Of a stretch of 51,279 nucleotides of DNA, positions 18,200 through 27,100 are shown piece after piece. How positions within the stretch are numbered: position 1 is the first letter of the stretch; each line of letters opens with the position of its first letter. The notes below the pieces were generated by a model, which was given only the letters and a program-made list of their open reading frames with translations, was not told where the DNA came from and did no database searches. The stretch is from positions 1 to 51,279 of the forward strand of contig JBMFQR010000013.1 in NCBI GenBank assembly GCA_049968515.1, written 5' to 3'. The position numbers were made by a program, and so were the translations under genes. This stretch comes from JAOACQ01 sp049968515 (lineage in GTDB: Bacteria > Spirochaetota > Brevinematia > Brevinematales > JAOACQ01).

Positions 18200-19021
18200 T
18201 TACAATTCTATATAATTTCCCTCTCTGGCGACAGAAGTGTTTTCAAACTCTTTCTTTGCAAGGCCTTCAATGGTTATTGCATCCTCGTCCGTCCTTTCAG
18301 GGTCAATATGAAATAGCACAAGAGATTTTACCCTTGAGAGTTTTGCCACCTCAACTGCCTGTTGCCAGGTGCTGTGACCCCAGCCAAGTCTGAATGTTAT
18401 CTCATCCTCCCTGTATTGTGCATCATGAATCAAGAGGTCTGTCCCTTCAGCCAGCTGGACAAGCCTTTTATCAACCACATTTCTGAAGTGCTCAATATCT
18501 GTGCAGTAAACAATGGATTTGCTATCTGTAATAAGTCTGTATCCATAAGCTATACCCGGATGGATATGTTTCTCCGCCACAATGGTTATCCCAGGTAAAA
18601 TTGAATGAAAACCCTCATTTAACTCATAAAAGTAAGTTTTTGCAGGAATATGGGAAAATTTTATGGGAAAGAAATCATATTCCATCTGACAGGATAATAC
18701 CTCTTTTATATTACGATTGGGCTTTTGCGGAGCAAAAATGTGAATATTGCAGTTTTCAAAATATATTGGTTCAAAAAAGGGGAAACCCTGAATATGATCC
18801 CAGTGTGTATGGCTTAATATTATATAAATATCCTTTTTTTTACCTTCCTTGATAAGTTTTGAAAGCTTTTTCCCCAGAGAAATAATTCCTGTACCCATAT
18901 CAAAGATAACCCGCCCATATTCAGTTTCTACCTCGACACATGAAGTATTTCCACCAACTTTCATCATACGAAGATTGGGCGTCGGAACAGAACCCCTTAC
19001 TCCCCAGAAGGTAACTTTCAC
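18200..19021 (-). CDS. MBL-fold hydrolase (GVRGS-type)
   Basis: A 273-residue metallo-beta-lactamase-fold protein of the RNase Z/PhnP-like branch. It opens with KVTFWGVRGSVPTP and GGNTSCVEV. The metal motif is SHTHWDHIQGFPFF (H-x-H-x-D-H). Later ligands lie in YCTDIEH, IHDAQY, GWGHST and VLFHIDP. In other bacteria such domains occur alone or fused to response regulators and act on phosphodiesters; the substrate here is unknown. A TTG at 19051 would add ten residues but has no Shine-Dalgarno sequence. The GTG at 19021 has AAGGA 7 nt upstream and starts the protein exactly where the family begins, so I use it. Confidence 0.8.
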   Translation of the reverse strand: MKVTFWGVRGSVPTPNLRMMKVGGNTSCVEVETEYGRVIFDMGTGIISLGKKLSKLIKEGKKKDIYIILSHTHWDHIQGFPFFEPIYFENCNIHIFAPQKPNRNIKEVLSCQMEYDFFPIKFSHIPAKTYFYELNEGFHSILPGITIVAEKHIHPGIAYGYRLITDSKSIVYCTDIEHFRNVVDKRLVQLAEGTDLLIHDAQYREDEITFRLGWGHSTWQQAVEVAKLSRVKSLVLFHIDPERTDEDAITIEGLAKKEFENTSVAREGNYIEL

Positions 19022-19147
19022 TTTACATTCCTTATTGAAGTTAACAGGCAAGATGCAATGGTGCTTCGGGTTAATAACACCCTGCCTGTCAAAAGATTAA
19101 TATATTTTCGGAAAGAGAATATTAGAAATTGAATTATGTAATGGAAG

Positions 19148-19178
19148 AAAGTGGGTCTCGAAAAATGAGACCCACTTT
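19148..19178 (-). terminator. Rho-independent terminator of glnN
   Basis: A 12-bp stem (AAAGTGGGTCTC / GAGACCCACTTT) with a 7-nt loop lies immediately after the glnN stop. T-rich tracts on both sides could make it bidirectional. Confidence 0.85.
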
Positions 19179-19183
19179 TTCTC

Positions 19184-21370
19184 TCAGTATATGAACAGCA
19201 TTTCTCTGTACTTTGGTAATGGCCAGTAGCTGTCATCTGTCTCTTCTTCAAGCAGATCAGCCACCCTTCTGAGTTCAGATATTGCTGGTAAAACCACTAT
19301 GCAGTAGCTTTCTGCCTGTTTTTCAATATCTTCTATTGCCTGTGTACTATCAAGAAACTTTTCAAGTGTCTCAATCTTGACATGCAACTCATTCACTCTC
19401 CTTGAGTATCTTTCAAGTAGATTCCTGTTAGGCTTAATAAGCTCATTACCTATGGCTGTAGCAGAAAGAGTGCTGAGATTTCTTGCAATTTCAGTCTGAT
19501 ATTTCAGCACAGCAGGTAATATCATGGTTTTTGCAATCATAAGTGCAGTTTCTGCTTCTATGTTTACAATCTTAGAGTATTGTTCAAGATAAATATGATA
19601 CCTCGAATGTATTTCCCTCTCAGTTAGAATTCCAAATTTTGTAAGTGCTTCAATATTTTTCTCTGAAATCCATGCCTTTAATGCCTCTGGAGTTGTTTTA
19701 TAATTCGGTAAACCTCTCTTTTCAGCCTCTTTTTCCCATTCAGGTGAATAGTTATTTCCTTCAAAAAGTATAGGTTTGGATTCTTTTATGGAATTTGTAA
19801 TAACATCCATCACTGCCTTGTTAAGCTGAACCCCCTTCTTCAGCCTTTTCTCTATCTCATCTGCAAACTTATCTAAAATATTTGCAACAGCAGTATTTAT
19901 AGCCATATTTGCAGTAGCAATAGACATTGAAGATCCAACAGCCCTGAACTCAAACTTATTCCCCGTAAATGCAAAAGGAGATGTCCTGTTTCTATCAGTT
20001 GTATCCTTTGAAATTACAGGAAGATTAGAAATACCGAGTTTTATAATCTGTTCATCAGAATACTCCACCTTTTTATTCGACAAAATTGCCTCAAGGATGG
20101 CTGTTAGCTGCTCACCTAAGTAAACGGATATTATAGCTGGAGGAGCTTCATTTGCACCGAGTCTGTGATCATTGCCGGCTGTTGCAACACTTGCCCTGAT
20201 TAAATCTGCATACTTATAAACAGCCTCAACTGTAGCCACAAGAAAGGTTAAAAATTGCAGATTCTCATGGGGGGTTTTTCCCGGATCAAGCAGATTGTTT
20301 CCCTCCGAATCAGAAAGAGACCAGTTATTATGCTTTCCAGAACCATTAATTCCAGCAAAAGGCTTTTCATGAAGTAATAGTGCTAAATCATATTTTGCGG
20401 CTGTCTTTTTGAGCACCTCCATAACAAGCTGATTGTGGTCGGTTGCAATATTTGAATCCTCGAATATTGGAGCTATTTCAAACTGTGCTGGAGCCACTTC
20501 ATTGTGCCTCGTTTTGGCTGGAATGCCAAGTCTGAAAAGCTCCCTTTCGGCATCCTGCATAAAGGATAATATTCTTTCTCTTATTGAACCAAAGTAATGA
20601 TCCTCCATCTGTTGACCTTTCGGCGAAGGGGCTCCAAACAATGTTCTACCTGTAAGTATAAGGTCTGGCCTTCTGTAATAATAAGCTTTGTCAATTAAAA
20701 AATATTCCTGTTCAGGACCGACAGTAGAATAAACCCTTGTCGCAGTTTTATTCCCAAAAATCCTTAATATTCTAAGAGAAGCCTTGTTTATCGCCTCAAT
20801 CGATCTCAACAATGGAGTTTTTTTATCGAGAGCCTCTCCAGTATATGAGAGAAATATCGTCGGTATACAGAGCGTGGCTCCATTGGCATTCTCCATAATG
20901 AAAATTGGCGACGTTGGGTCCCAGGCTGTATAGCCTCTTGCTTCGAATGTTGCCCTTATACCGCCAGAGGGAAAACTTGAGGCATCCGGCTCTCCCTGTC
21001 TCAAATTTTTACCGGAAAACCTCTGTATCGGCTGACCTTCACTATCAAATGAGAGAAAGCTATCGTGCTTTTCGGCAGTAAGACCTGTCATCGGCTGAAA
21101 CCAGTGCGTAAAATGAGTAGCTCCCTTATCAATAGCCCACTCCTTCACTCCATGTGCCACTTCTTCAGCAAGCTGTTCATCAATTACGCCACCGTGTTTG
21201 ATGATTCTTTTCAGCTTTTCACAGGCAGAGTAAGGCAAATACTTTGACATTGCCTTCTCATTAAACACATTTTCACCAAATATGTCTAAAATTTCATATC
21301 TGGTACGCTCAGTAGTTTTTGCTACCTCTCTCTTGAGTATCTCTCTTAATGCCTCTTCTCTTAAACTCAT
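19184..21370 (-). CDS. glnN: Glutamine synthetase type III
   Basis: A 728-residue cytosolic GSIII: glutamate plus ammonia plus ATP gives glutamine. The large size and the N-terminal GSIII block (THWFQPMTGLTAEKHDSF, SGKNLRQGEPDASSFPSGG, YTAWDPTSP) separate it from GSI and GSII. Catalytic motifs are STVGPEQEYFLID (metal Glu), RHNEVAPAQFEIAP, NGSGKHNNWSLS (KPxxGxNGSGxHxNxS), AGNDHRLGANEAPPAI, and FEFRAVGSS. The ATG at 21370 is preceded by AGGAGG at 9 nt; a TTG at 21376 is too close to the Shine-Dalgarno sequence. It is divergent from amtB. It appears to have two promoters, a distal sigma-54 type and a proximal extended -10, and a strong terminator. Confidence 0.95.
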   Translation of the reverse strand: MSLREEALREILKREVAKTTERTRYEILDIFGENVFNEKAMSKYLPYSACEKLKRIIKHGGVIDEQLAEEVAHGVKEWAIDKGATHFTHWFQPMTGLTAEKHDSFLSFDSEGQPIQRFSGKNLRQGEPDASSFPSGGIRATFEARGYTAWDPTSPIFIMENANGATLCIPTIFLSYTGEALDKKTPLLRSIEAINKASLRILRIFGNKTATRVYSTVGPEQEYFLIDKAYYYRRPDLILTGRTLFGAPSPKGQQMEDHYFGSIRERILSFMQDAERELFRLGIPAKTRHNEVAPAQFEIAPIFEDSNIATDHNQLVMEVLKKTAAKYDLALLLHEKPFAGINGSGKHNNWSLSDSEGNNLLDPGKTPHENLQFLTFLVATVEAVYKYADLIRASVATAGNDHRLGANEAPPAIISVYLGEQLTAILEAILSNKKVEYSDEQIIKLGISNLPVISKDTTDRNRTSPFAFTGNKFEFRAVGSSMSIATANMAINTAVANILDKFADEIEKRLKKGVQLNKAVMDVITNSIKESKPILFEGNNYSPEWEKEAEKRGLPNYKTTPEALKAWISEKNIEALTKFGILTEREIHSRYHIYLEQYSKIVNIEAETALMIAKTMILPAVLKYQTEIARNLSTLSATAIGNELIKPNRNLLERYSRRVNELHVKIETLEKFLDSTQAIEDIEKQAESYCIVVLPAISELRRVADLLEEETDDSYWPLPKYREMLFIY

Positions 21371-21395
21371 ATACAAATTCCTCCTGAGTTAATAG

Positions 21396-21404
21396 ATTAT
21401 AACA
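21396..21404 (-). promoter_or_regulatory. Possible proximal extended -10 promoter of glnN
   Basis: TGTTATAAT on the minus strand, the same extended -10 as in front of korD, with no good -35. It would start transcripts just ahead of the AGGAGG. Confidence 0.45.
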
Positions 21405-21584
21405 CTTAAATAAATTTTATGCTAATTATTTTAGCAAGCAACTATAGTTAGTGTTTATTGTTGTTTCTGGCTACCTTCCCCACTAACTACAGGCAATCTA
21501 TATAATTTTCAAAAAATTACTAAATAAAATTTTCCCTATTTTCAGGTAATCTTCTTTAATCAAATCAAAATCTTCTAAAATATT

Positions 21585-21600
21585 AGCAATTTTTGTGCCA
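21585..21600 (-). promoter_or_regulatory. Sigma-54 promoter of glnN
   Basis: The minus strand reads TGGCACAAAAATTGCT: a perfect -24 TGGCAC, 5 nt, and -12 TTGCT (GG-N10-GC). Confidence 0.9.
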
Positions 21601-21663
21601 AGCCCGTATTAGTTAAAAAAAATGTCATTCTTAAATCTTATTTTGCCTGTTTATCTTAAAAAC

Positions 21664-21680
21664 TGCCTAAATTTTAGGCA
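21664..21680. promoter_or_regulatory. NtrC-like palindrome A
   Basis: TGCCTAAATTTTAGGCA, a perfect 8+1+8 palindrome. It lies 64 nt upstream of the glnN sigma-54 element and 335 nt upstream of that of amtB. Confidence 0.7.
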
Positions 21681-21840
21681 GGCACATCAGAGCTAAATAA
21701 CAGAATTGAGTTCACATTTCTTTAAGGTAACTAAATTCACTTTTTTTTCTTATAAGATGGATAAAGTTTTTATAGGAAAGAATTACATTCGATAATGCTA
21801 AAAGACAATTTTGCACAAAAAACAAACATAAATATTTTTT

Positions 21841-21857
21841 TGTCTAATTTTTAGGCA
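21841..21857. promoter_or_regulatory. NtrC-like palindrome B
   Basis: TGTCTAATTTTTAGGCA, the same 17-nt framework as palindrome A. It lies 158 nt upstream of the amtB sigma-54 element, a normal distance for an enhancer site. Confidence 0.65.
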
Positions 21858-22014
21858 AAATATATACTCAAATCAAGTTATTTTTTACAGATTTACAGGT
21901 AGACAAGCATAGAAAAATGCCATCTCTGACAACTTTTTACGTCATCTATCTTATTTCATTGTATGTAAATAGTAAAGTAATTTTCTGATTAAGTGCAGAC
22001 TTAATGACACAGTA

Positions 22015-22030
22015 TGGCATAAAAATTGCT
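22015..22030 (+). promoter_or_regulatory. Sigma-54 promoter of amtB-glnK
   Basis: TGGCATAAAAATTGCT with GG-N10-GC spacing. The predicted start is about 22041, 20 nt before the ATG. Confidence 0.9.
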
Positions 22031-22062
22031 GAATTATGTTCAGTTTAATCTGGAGGTGAAAT

Positions 22063-23433
22063 ATGCGAAAAAGAAATCTGTTTATGATGCTTATCTTTCT
22101 TCTGGTTTTTGCCACGAATATTGCTTTTTCTGGGGAGACTATGCCGGACATTGTTCTAAAAAACCTATCAGTTGGTCTTGATACTGTTTGGGTCCTTCTC
22201 ACAGGGCTACTGGTATTCTTTATGAACACTGGATTTGCTATGGTTGAAAGCGGGTTGATTCGGGCAAAGAATACTGTGAATGTCCTTGCGAAGAATTTTA
22301 TAGTCTTTGCAATCACTACCTTTGCCTACTGGTTTATTGGCTGGGGGATAATGTTCGGTGATGGAAATGATTTTATGGGGCTTAAGGGATTATTTTTTGT
22401 AAACAATGGTGTTGATGGAGTTTATTCTTCTATTTCCTGGACACAGGTGCCTTTGTGGGCAAAGTTTTTCTTCCAGCTTGTATTTGCAGGAACAGCAGCC
22501 ACAATAGTTTCCGGTGCAGTTGCAGAAAGAATCAAGTTTTTAAGCTTCATTATCTTTTCTACTTTACTTGGAATCTTTATTTACCCGATAGTGGGGCACT
22601 GGATATGGGGTGGAGGATGGCTTGCAAAGATGGGAATGTTTGACTTTGCTGGTTCCACTGTTGTTCACTCTGTAGGGGGATGGTCTGCATTAGCCGGGGT
22701 TTTACTTCTTGGACCAAGAACCGGAAAGTACAGAAAGGATGGAAGTGTAAATCCAATAATGGGACACAACCTTTCTCTTGTAACCTTAGGAGGATTTATA
22801 CTCTGGTTCGGCTGGTTTGGTTTTAATCCCGGCTCTACGATGACTGTGGGAGATGGAAAGGCTATTGCTCACATTTTTATTACCACAAACACAGCAGCAA
22901 TAATGGCCATTATTTCTTCCACAATAAGCTCCTGGATAATACAGAAAAAACCAGACCTTACCATGATTATCAATGGTGCTCTTGCAGGTCTTGTGGCAAT
23001 AACTGCCCCATGTGCTTTCGTAACTATAAATGTTAGTGCTCTAATAGGGCTTATTGCAGGAATTCTTGTGGTGGTTTTTGTGGTTACGTTTGATAAACTT
23101 AAGATTGACGACCCGGTTGGTGCTTTATCTGTCCATCTTGTGAACGGGATATTCGGTACCATCTCTGTAGGGCTATTTGCAAAGGATGGCATTACCGGTG
23201 TAGCTACAGGAAATGGCCTGTTTTATGGAGGAGGATTAAAGCTTCTTGGTGCTCAACTTACCGGCGTTATTGCAGTCGGTCTATACACATTCCTTATGGC
23301 ATTTTTGATATGGTTCATACTAAAGGCACTCATAGGCATAAGGGTTAGCAAGGAAGAGGAAATTTTGGGGCTTGATATTGGTGAGCATGGTCAGGAAGCA
23401 TATCCAGATTTTCAGGGCTTTGTTACGAAGTAA
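22063..23433 (+). CDS. amtB: Ammonium transporter
   Basis: A 456-residue inner-membrane Amt channel conducting ammonium/ammonia. A signal-peptide-like N-terminus (about 1-24, ending NIAFSGE) precedes eleven hydrophobic helices. Family motifs are GFAMVESGLIRAKNT, the twin pore histidines in VVHSVGGWSAL and ALSVHLVNGIFGT, GWFGFNPGST, and the cytosolic tail EEEILGLDIGEHGQEAYPDFQGF, which is the usual GlnK-interacting end. GGAGG lies 6-7 nt before the ATG. glnK follows after 12 nt, the classical amtB-glnK pair, and a sigma-54 promoter drives both. Confidence 0.95.
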   Translation: MRKRNLFMMLIFLLVFATNIAFSGETMPDIVLKNLSVGLDTVWVLLTGLLVFFMNTGFAMVESGLIRAKNTVNVLAKNFIVFAITTFAYWFIGWGIMFGDGNDFMGLKGLFFVNNGVDGVYSSISWTQVPLWAKFFFQLVFAGTAATIVSGAVAERIKFLSFIIFSTLLGIFIYPIVGHWIWGGGWLAKMGMFDFAGSTVVHSVGGWSALAGVLLLGPRTGKYRKDGSVNPIMGHNLSLVTLGGFILWFGWFGFNPGSTMTVGDGKAIAHIFITTNTAAIMAIISSTISSWIIQKKPDLTMIINGALAGLVAITAPCAFVTINVSALIGLIAGILVVVFVVTFDKLKIDDPVGALSVHLVNGIFGTISVGLFAKDGITGVATGNGLFYGGGLKLLGAQLTGVIAVGLYTFLMAFLIWFILKALIGIRVSKEEEILGLDIGEHGQEAYPDFQGFVTK

Positions 23434-23445
23434 AGGAGGTGAACT

Positions 23446-23787
23446 ATGAAACTAATTATTGCAATCGTAAGGCCAGAAAAATTTACAGATGTAAAGCAGG
23501 CTCTCTATGAAGCAGATGTCGGAAAGATGACAGTCACAAACGTAATAGGCTGTGGACAACAGGGCGGTTATGATGAAGCTTATAGAGGTATAATATCTGA
23601 ACTAAATCTTTTAAAGAAGGTTAGAATTGAAATAGCTGTAAATGATGAATTTGTTCAACCAACAATTCAGGCAATTCTTACCGCTGCAAGAACAGGAAAG
23701 ATTGGTGACGGGAAAATCTTTGTCCTTCCTCTCGAAAGATGTATACGTGTTAGAACCGGTGAGGAAGGAAAAGAGGCCATTGGATAG
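23446..23787 (+). CDS. glnK: PII signal-transduction protein
   Basis: A 113-residue trimeric PII protein that senses 2-oxoglutarate and ATP/ADP and blocks AmtB. It has the normal core: KLIIAIVRPEKFTDVKQAL, TVTNVIGCGQQGGYDEAYRG, the B-loop TGKIGDGKIFVLPLE and RIRTGE-like RVRTGEEG. The T-loop reads RGIISELNLLKK where uridylylated proteins have RGAEY. The Tyr51 position is therefore Ser and the protein should not be uridylylated by GlnD. The loop resembles that of PII proteins found in anaerobes beside amt. AAAGGAGG stands just before the ATG, and a hairpin follows the stop by 3 nt. Confidence 0.93.
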   Translation: MKLIIAIVRPEKFTDVKQALYEADVGKMTVTNVIGCGQQGGYDEAYRGIISELNLLKKVRIEIAVNDEFVQPTIQAILTAARTGKIGDGKIFVLPLERCIRVRTGEEGKEAIG

Positions 23788-23790
23788 GTA

Positions 23791-23815
23791 GATAGCCACC
23801 CGGTGGGTGGCTATC
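23791..23815 (+). terminator. Hairpin after glnK
   Basis: An 11-bp stem (GATAGCCACCC / GGGTGGCTATC) with a 3-nt loop, extendable by GGT/ACC. No U-tract follows, so it may terminate weakly or stabilise the mRNA end. Confidence 0.6.
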
Positions 23816-23873
23816 TCACCAAAATATTCTTATCAAAAATCAATGCATATTTTTTAATCTTTTTATGGAAATC

Positions 23874-23890
23874 TGCCCAATTTTTGTGCA
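23874..23890. promoter_or_regulatory. NtrC-like palindrome C, upstream of gltB
   Basis: TGCCCAATTTTTGTGCA, 17 nt long like A and B and with a TGCA-type right arm. It lies about 175 nt upstream of the gltB sigma-54 element. Confidence 0.55.
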
Positions 23891-24064
23891 CTTTTTAATA
23901 TTGAACTGGGGGTTTTCTATTAGAACTAAAGGATTTTATTATTTTGTAAGATTTAGCATAGCAAAAGCACAAAATTTCATTTTCTTATTATGCAAACAAA
24001 TAAAGAAATGTCTCTCATTTTAGAGTATTATTAATCCTAATATTCGTTTATGTTTTCCCAAAAA

Positions 24065-24080
24065 TGGCATAAAATTTGCT
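24065..24080 (+). promoter_or_regulatory. Sigma-54 promoter of gltBD
   Basis: TGGCATAAAATTTGCT with GG-N10-GC spacing. The predicted start is about 24091, 36 nt before the chosen ATG. Confidence 0.9.
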
Positions 24081-24126
24081 AAATATAATTACTTGCAAAT
24101 ATTATTTTGAAAATTGGAGAAAAGAT

Positions 24127-27100
24127 ATGCAACAAAAAGGATTATACCATCCAGAATTTGAACATGATTCCTGTGGAGTGGGATTCATTTGCAACATAAA
24201 GGGAGAGAAATCCCACAGGATTGTGACAGAAGCACTTGAAATATTAAAAAGACTCTCTCACAGAGGAGCAACAGGAGCTGAGCCAGATACAGGTGATGGA
24301 GCAGGTATACTCATACAGATACCGGACAGATTCTTTCGTTATGAATGTGAGAAGGCGGGAATAAAGCTGCCAGAGTATGGTAGGTACGGTGTGGGAGTTG
24401 TTTTTCTTCCGAAAATTGAGAAGGAAAGAAATTTAATAAAGCAATGGCTTGAAGAAATCATAAGAGAAGAAGGTGGGATTTTGCTTGGCTGGAGAAATGT
24501 ACCTGTTGACAATTCTATGATAGGAAAGACTGCAAAAAGCCTCGAACCGGTAATGGAACAGATATTTATTGAGTATTCGGGAAGTGATTGTGACACAATG
24601 GAGTTTGAAAGAAGGCTTTATGTTATAAGAAAGAGAATAGAAAATAAGGTAAGAAATTCCAGTCTCAACCAGAAAGACTTTTTCTATATAACAAATCTTT
24701 CGAGCAGAACAATTTCCTACAAGGGAATGCTTACTCCGGAGCAGGTTGAGAAGTATTTTCTTGATCTTTCAAATCCAATGGTAGAAAGCCCAATAGCTCT
24801 TATCCATTCAAGATTCAGCACAAATACTTTTCCGGCTTGGAATCTTGCACAACCATTTAGATATATTGCTCACAATGGTGAAATAAACACACTCAGGGGT
24901 AATGTCAACTGGATGAAGGCGAAGGAAGGCAACCTTGAAAGCAAATACTTTGGCGAAAAATTGAAAGAAATATTCCCCACAATAGTCCCGGGTGGAAGTG
25001 ATTCTGCAATGTTTGACAATGTTTTTGAGCTTCTTTATCTATCGGGAAGAAGCATAGAGGATGTTATGTCTCTAATGGTTCCATTTGCATGGGAAAGAAG
25101 TCCTGTTTTGAATAAGGCAGAAAAGGATTTCTACCTTTATAAAAATCTCCTGATGGAACCATGGGATGGACCGGCTGCAATTGCATTTACTGATGGAGTA
25201 AGAGTGGGAGCACTGCTTGACAGGAATGGTTTAAGACCGGCAAGATACATTATTACGAAAGATGATTACGTTATAATGGCTTCAGAGGTAGGAGTACTTG
25301 ATATTTCTCCGGCAAACATTAAGAAGAGTGCCAGACTTGAACCAGGAAAGATGCTTTACATAGATACTGAAAAAGGAGTTCTGATTGAAGATAGAGAACT
25401 AAAAAAATCCTTGGTGGAAAGGCTTCCATATTCAAAATGGATAAAAGAGAATACAATAAACTGGAAAAATCCTCCAGAAGATTTTTTAAAAAAAGATAGA
25501 ATTTCTATCCAGAAATCAAAAGATATTCTTATCGATTTAAAGGCTTTTGGTTATACGAGAGAAGATCTAAAAGTTATTATGATGCCAATGGCTCTTGAGG
25601 GTCAGGAACCTGTAGGGGCTATGGGGAATGACACCCCCCATGCCATTCTTTCAAAAAGGCCCCAACTGCTTTATTCATATTTCAAGCAACTTTTTGCACA
25701 GGTTACAAATCCCCCGATTGATCCTATAAGAGAAGAAATAGTAATGAGCTTGAATACCTACATAGGCAAAAAGCATAATATTCTTGAAGATGGGAGTATA
25801 CACTGCGAAAAGTTAATTTTTGAAACACCAATTTTAAAAGAAGAGGATTTTTCTAAAATACTATCTATAAGAGATGAAAGATTTAAACTTAAAATCATTC
25901 CGACTCTTTATGACATAAATGAAGTTGATGGCTTTAGAAAAACAATAGATAGAATCTGTCTTGAAGCTGAAAAATCAATTTCTGAGGGTATATCACTGAT
26001 AATCCTCTCTGATAGAGGAGTGTGTGAACAAAAGCCATCGCTCCCTATGCTTCTTGCAGTGGGAGCAGTTCATCATCATCTTGTGAAAATTTCAAAGAGA
26101 GGCCAGATCAACCTTATTGTGGAATCTGGAGAACCGAGAGAAGTACACCATTTCGCCACTCTCTTTGGTTATGGTGCTGATTTGATTTTCCCATATCTTG
26201 CATTTGAAGCCATCGAATATATGGTAAATGAGCAAGAAATAAATATTGAAAAAGAAAAGGTTATAAAAAATTATATTAAAGCCATCAATAAAGGAATTTT
26301 AAAGATTCTTTCCAAAATGGGGATTTCAACACTTCAAAGCTACAGGGGCGCACAGATTTTTGAGGCTCTCGGGCTCAGCGAAGAAGTTATAGAAAAGTGC
26401 TTTAATGGAACAGTCTCAAGAATAGGAGGCGCAACATTTGAAACTCTTGCAAGAGAAAATTTGACGAGGCATAGAGAGGCTTATTCTTCTGAGTTTCAAT
26501 TTAATGTTAGATTGCTCGATACTGGTGGGCAATATCAATGGAAGAAAGATGGAGAATTTCATCTATGGAATCCAGACACCATTGCAGCATTACAGGATGC
26601 AGTAAGAAGTGGTGATTATGAAAAATATAAGGTATTTGCAAAACTTATAAATGAGCAAAAAGATAATCCAGCCACACTCAGGGCACTTTTTAAATTTAAG
26701 GAAACAAAGCCTATTCCGCTTGATGAGGTTGAACCAATCGAAAGTATAATGAAAAGATTTGCCACAGGTGCTATGAGTTTTGGGTCTATAAGCAGGGCTG
26801 CTCATGAAACAATTGCTATAGCAATGAACAGAATTGGTGGCAAATCGAATACAGGAGAGGGAGGAGAGGATCCTGAAAGGTTTAAACCATTGCCGAATGG
26901 TGATAGCAAGAGAAGTGCAATAAAACAGGTAGCTTCAGGAAGATTTGGTGTTACCACAAACTATCTTGTTAATGCAGACGAATTACAGATTAAGATAGCT
27001 CAGGGTGCAAAACCGGGGGAGGGAGGACAACTGCCGGGACACAAGGTGAGTGTAATAATTGCAAAAACAAGATACACCACTCCGGGGGTAACTTTGATCT

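Larger units (their letters stand above)
21371..22062. other. Divergent glnN/amtB regulatory region
   Basis: About 690 nt without genes. It holds the glnN sigma-54 and extended -10 promoters, two 17-bp NtrC-like palindromes, and the amtB sigma-54 promoter. A lone TGCACAAAA half-site at about 21813 may also belong. The glnN leader from the sigma-54 start would be about 200 nt. Confidence 0.8.

Noticed and set aside
22869..23192. 107-codon minus-strand frame inside amtB
   Set aside because: It is an antisense shadow of conserved transmembrane helices.
24076..24126. Longer gltB starting at an in-frame TTG
   Set aside because: The TTG is part of the sigma-54 -12 element and lies upstream of the predicted transcript start. 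The ATG at 24127 has a Shine-Dalgarno sequence and the family N-terminus.
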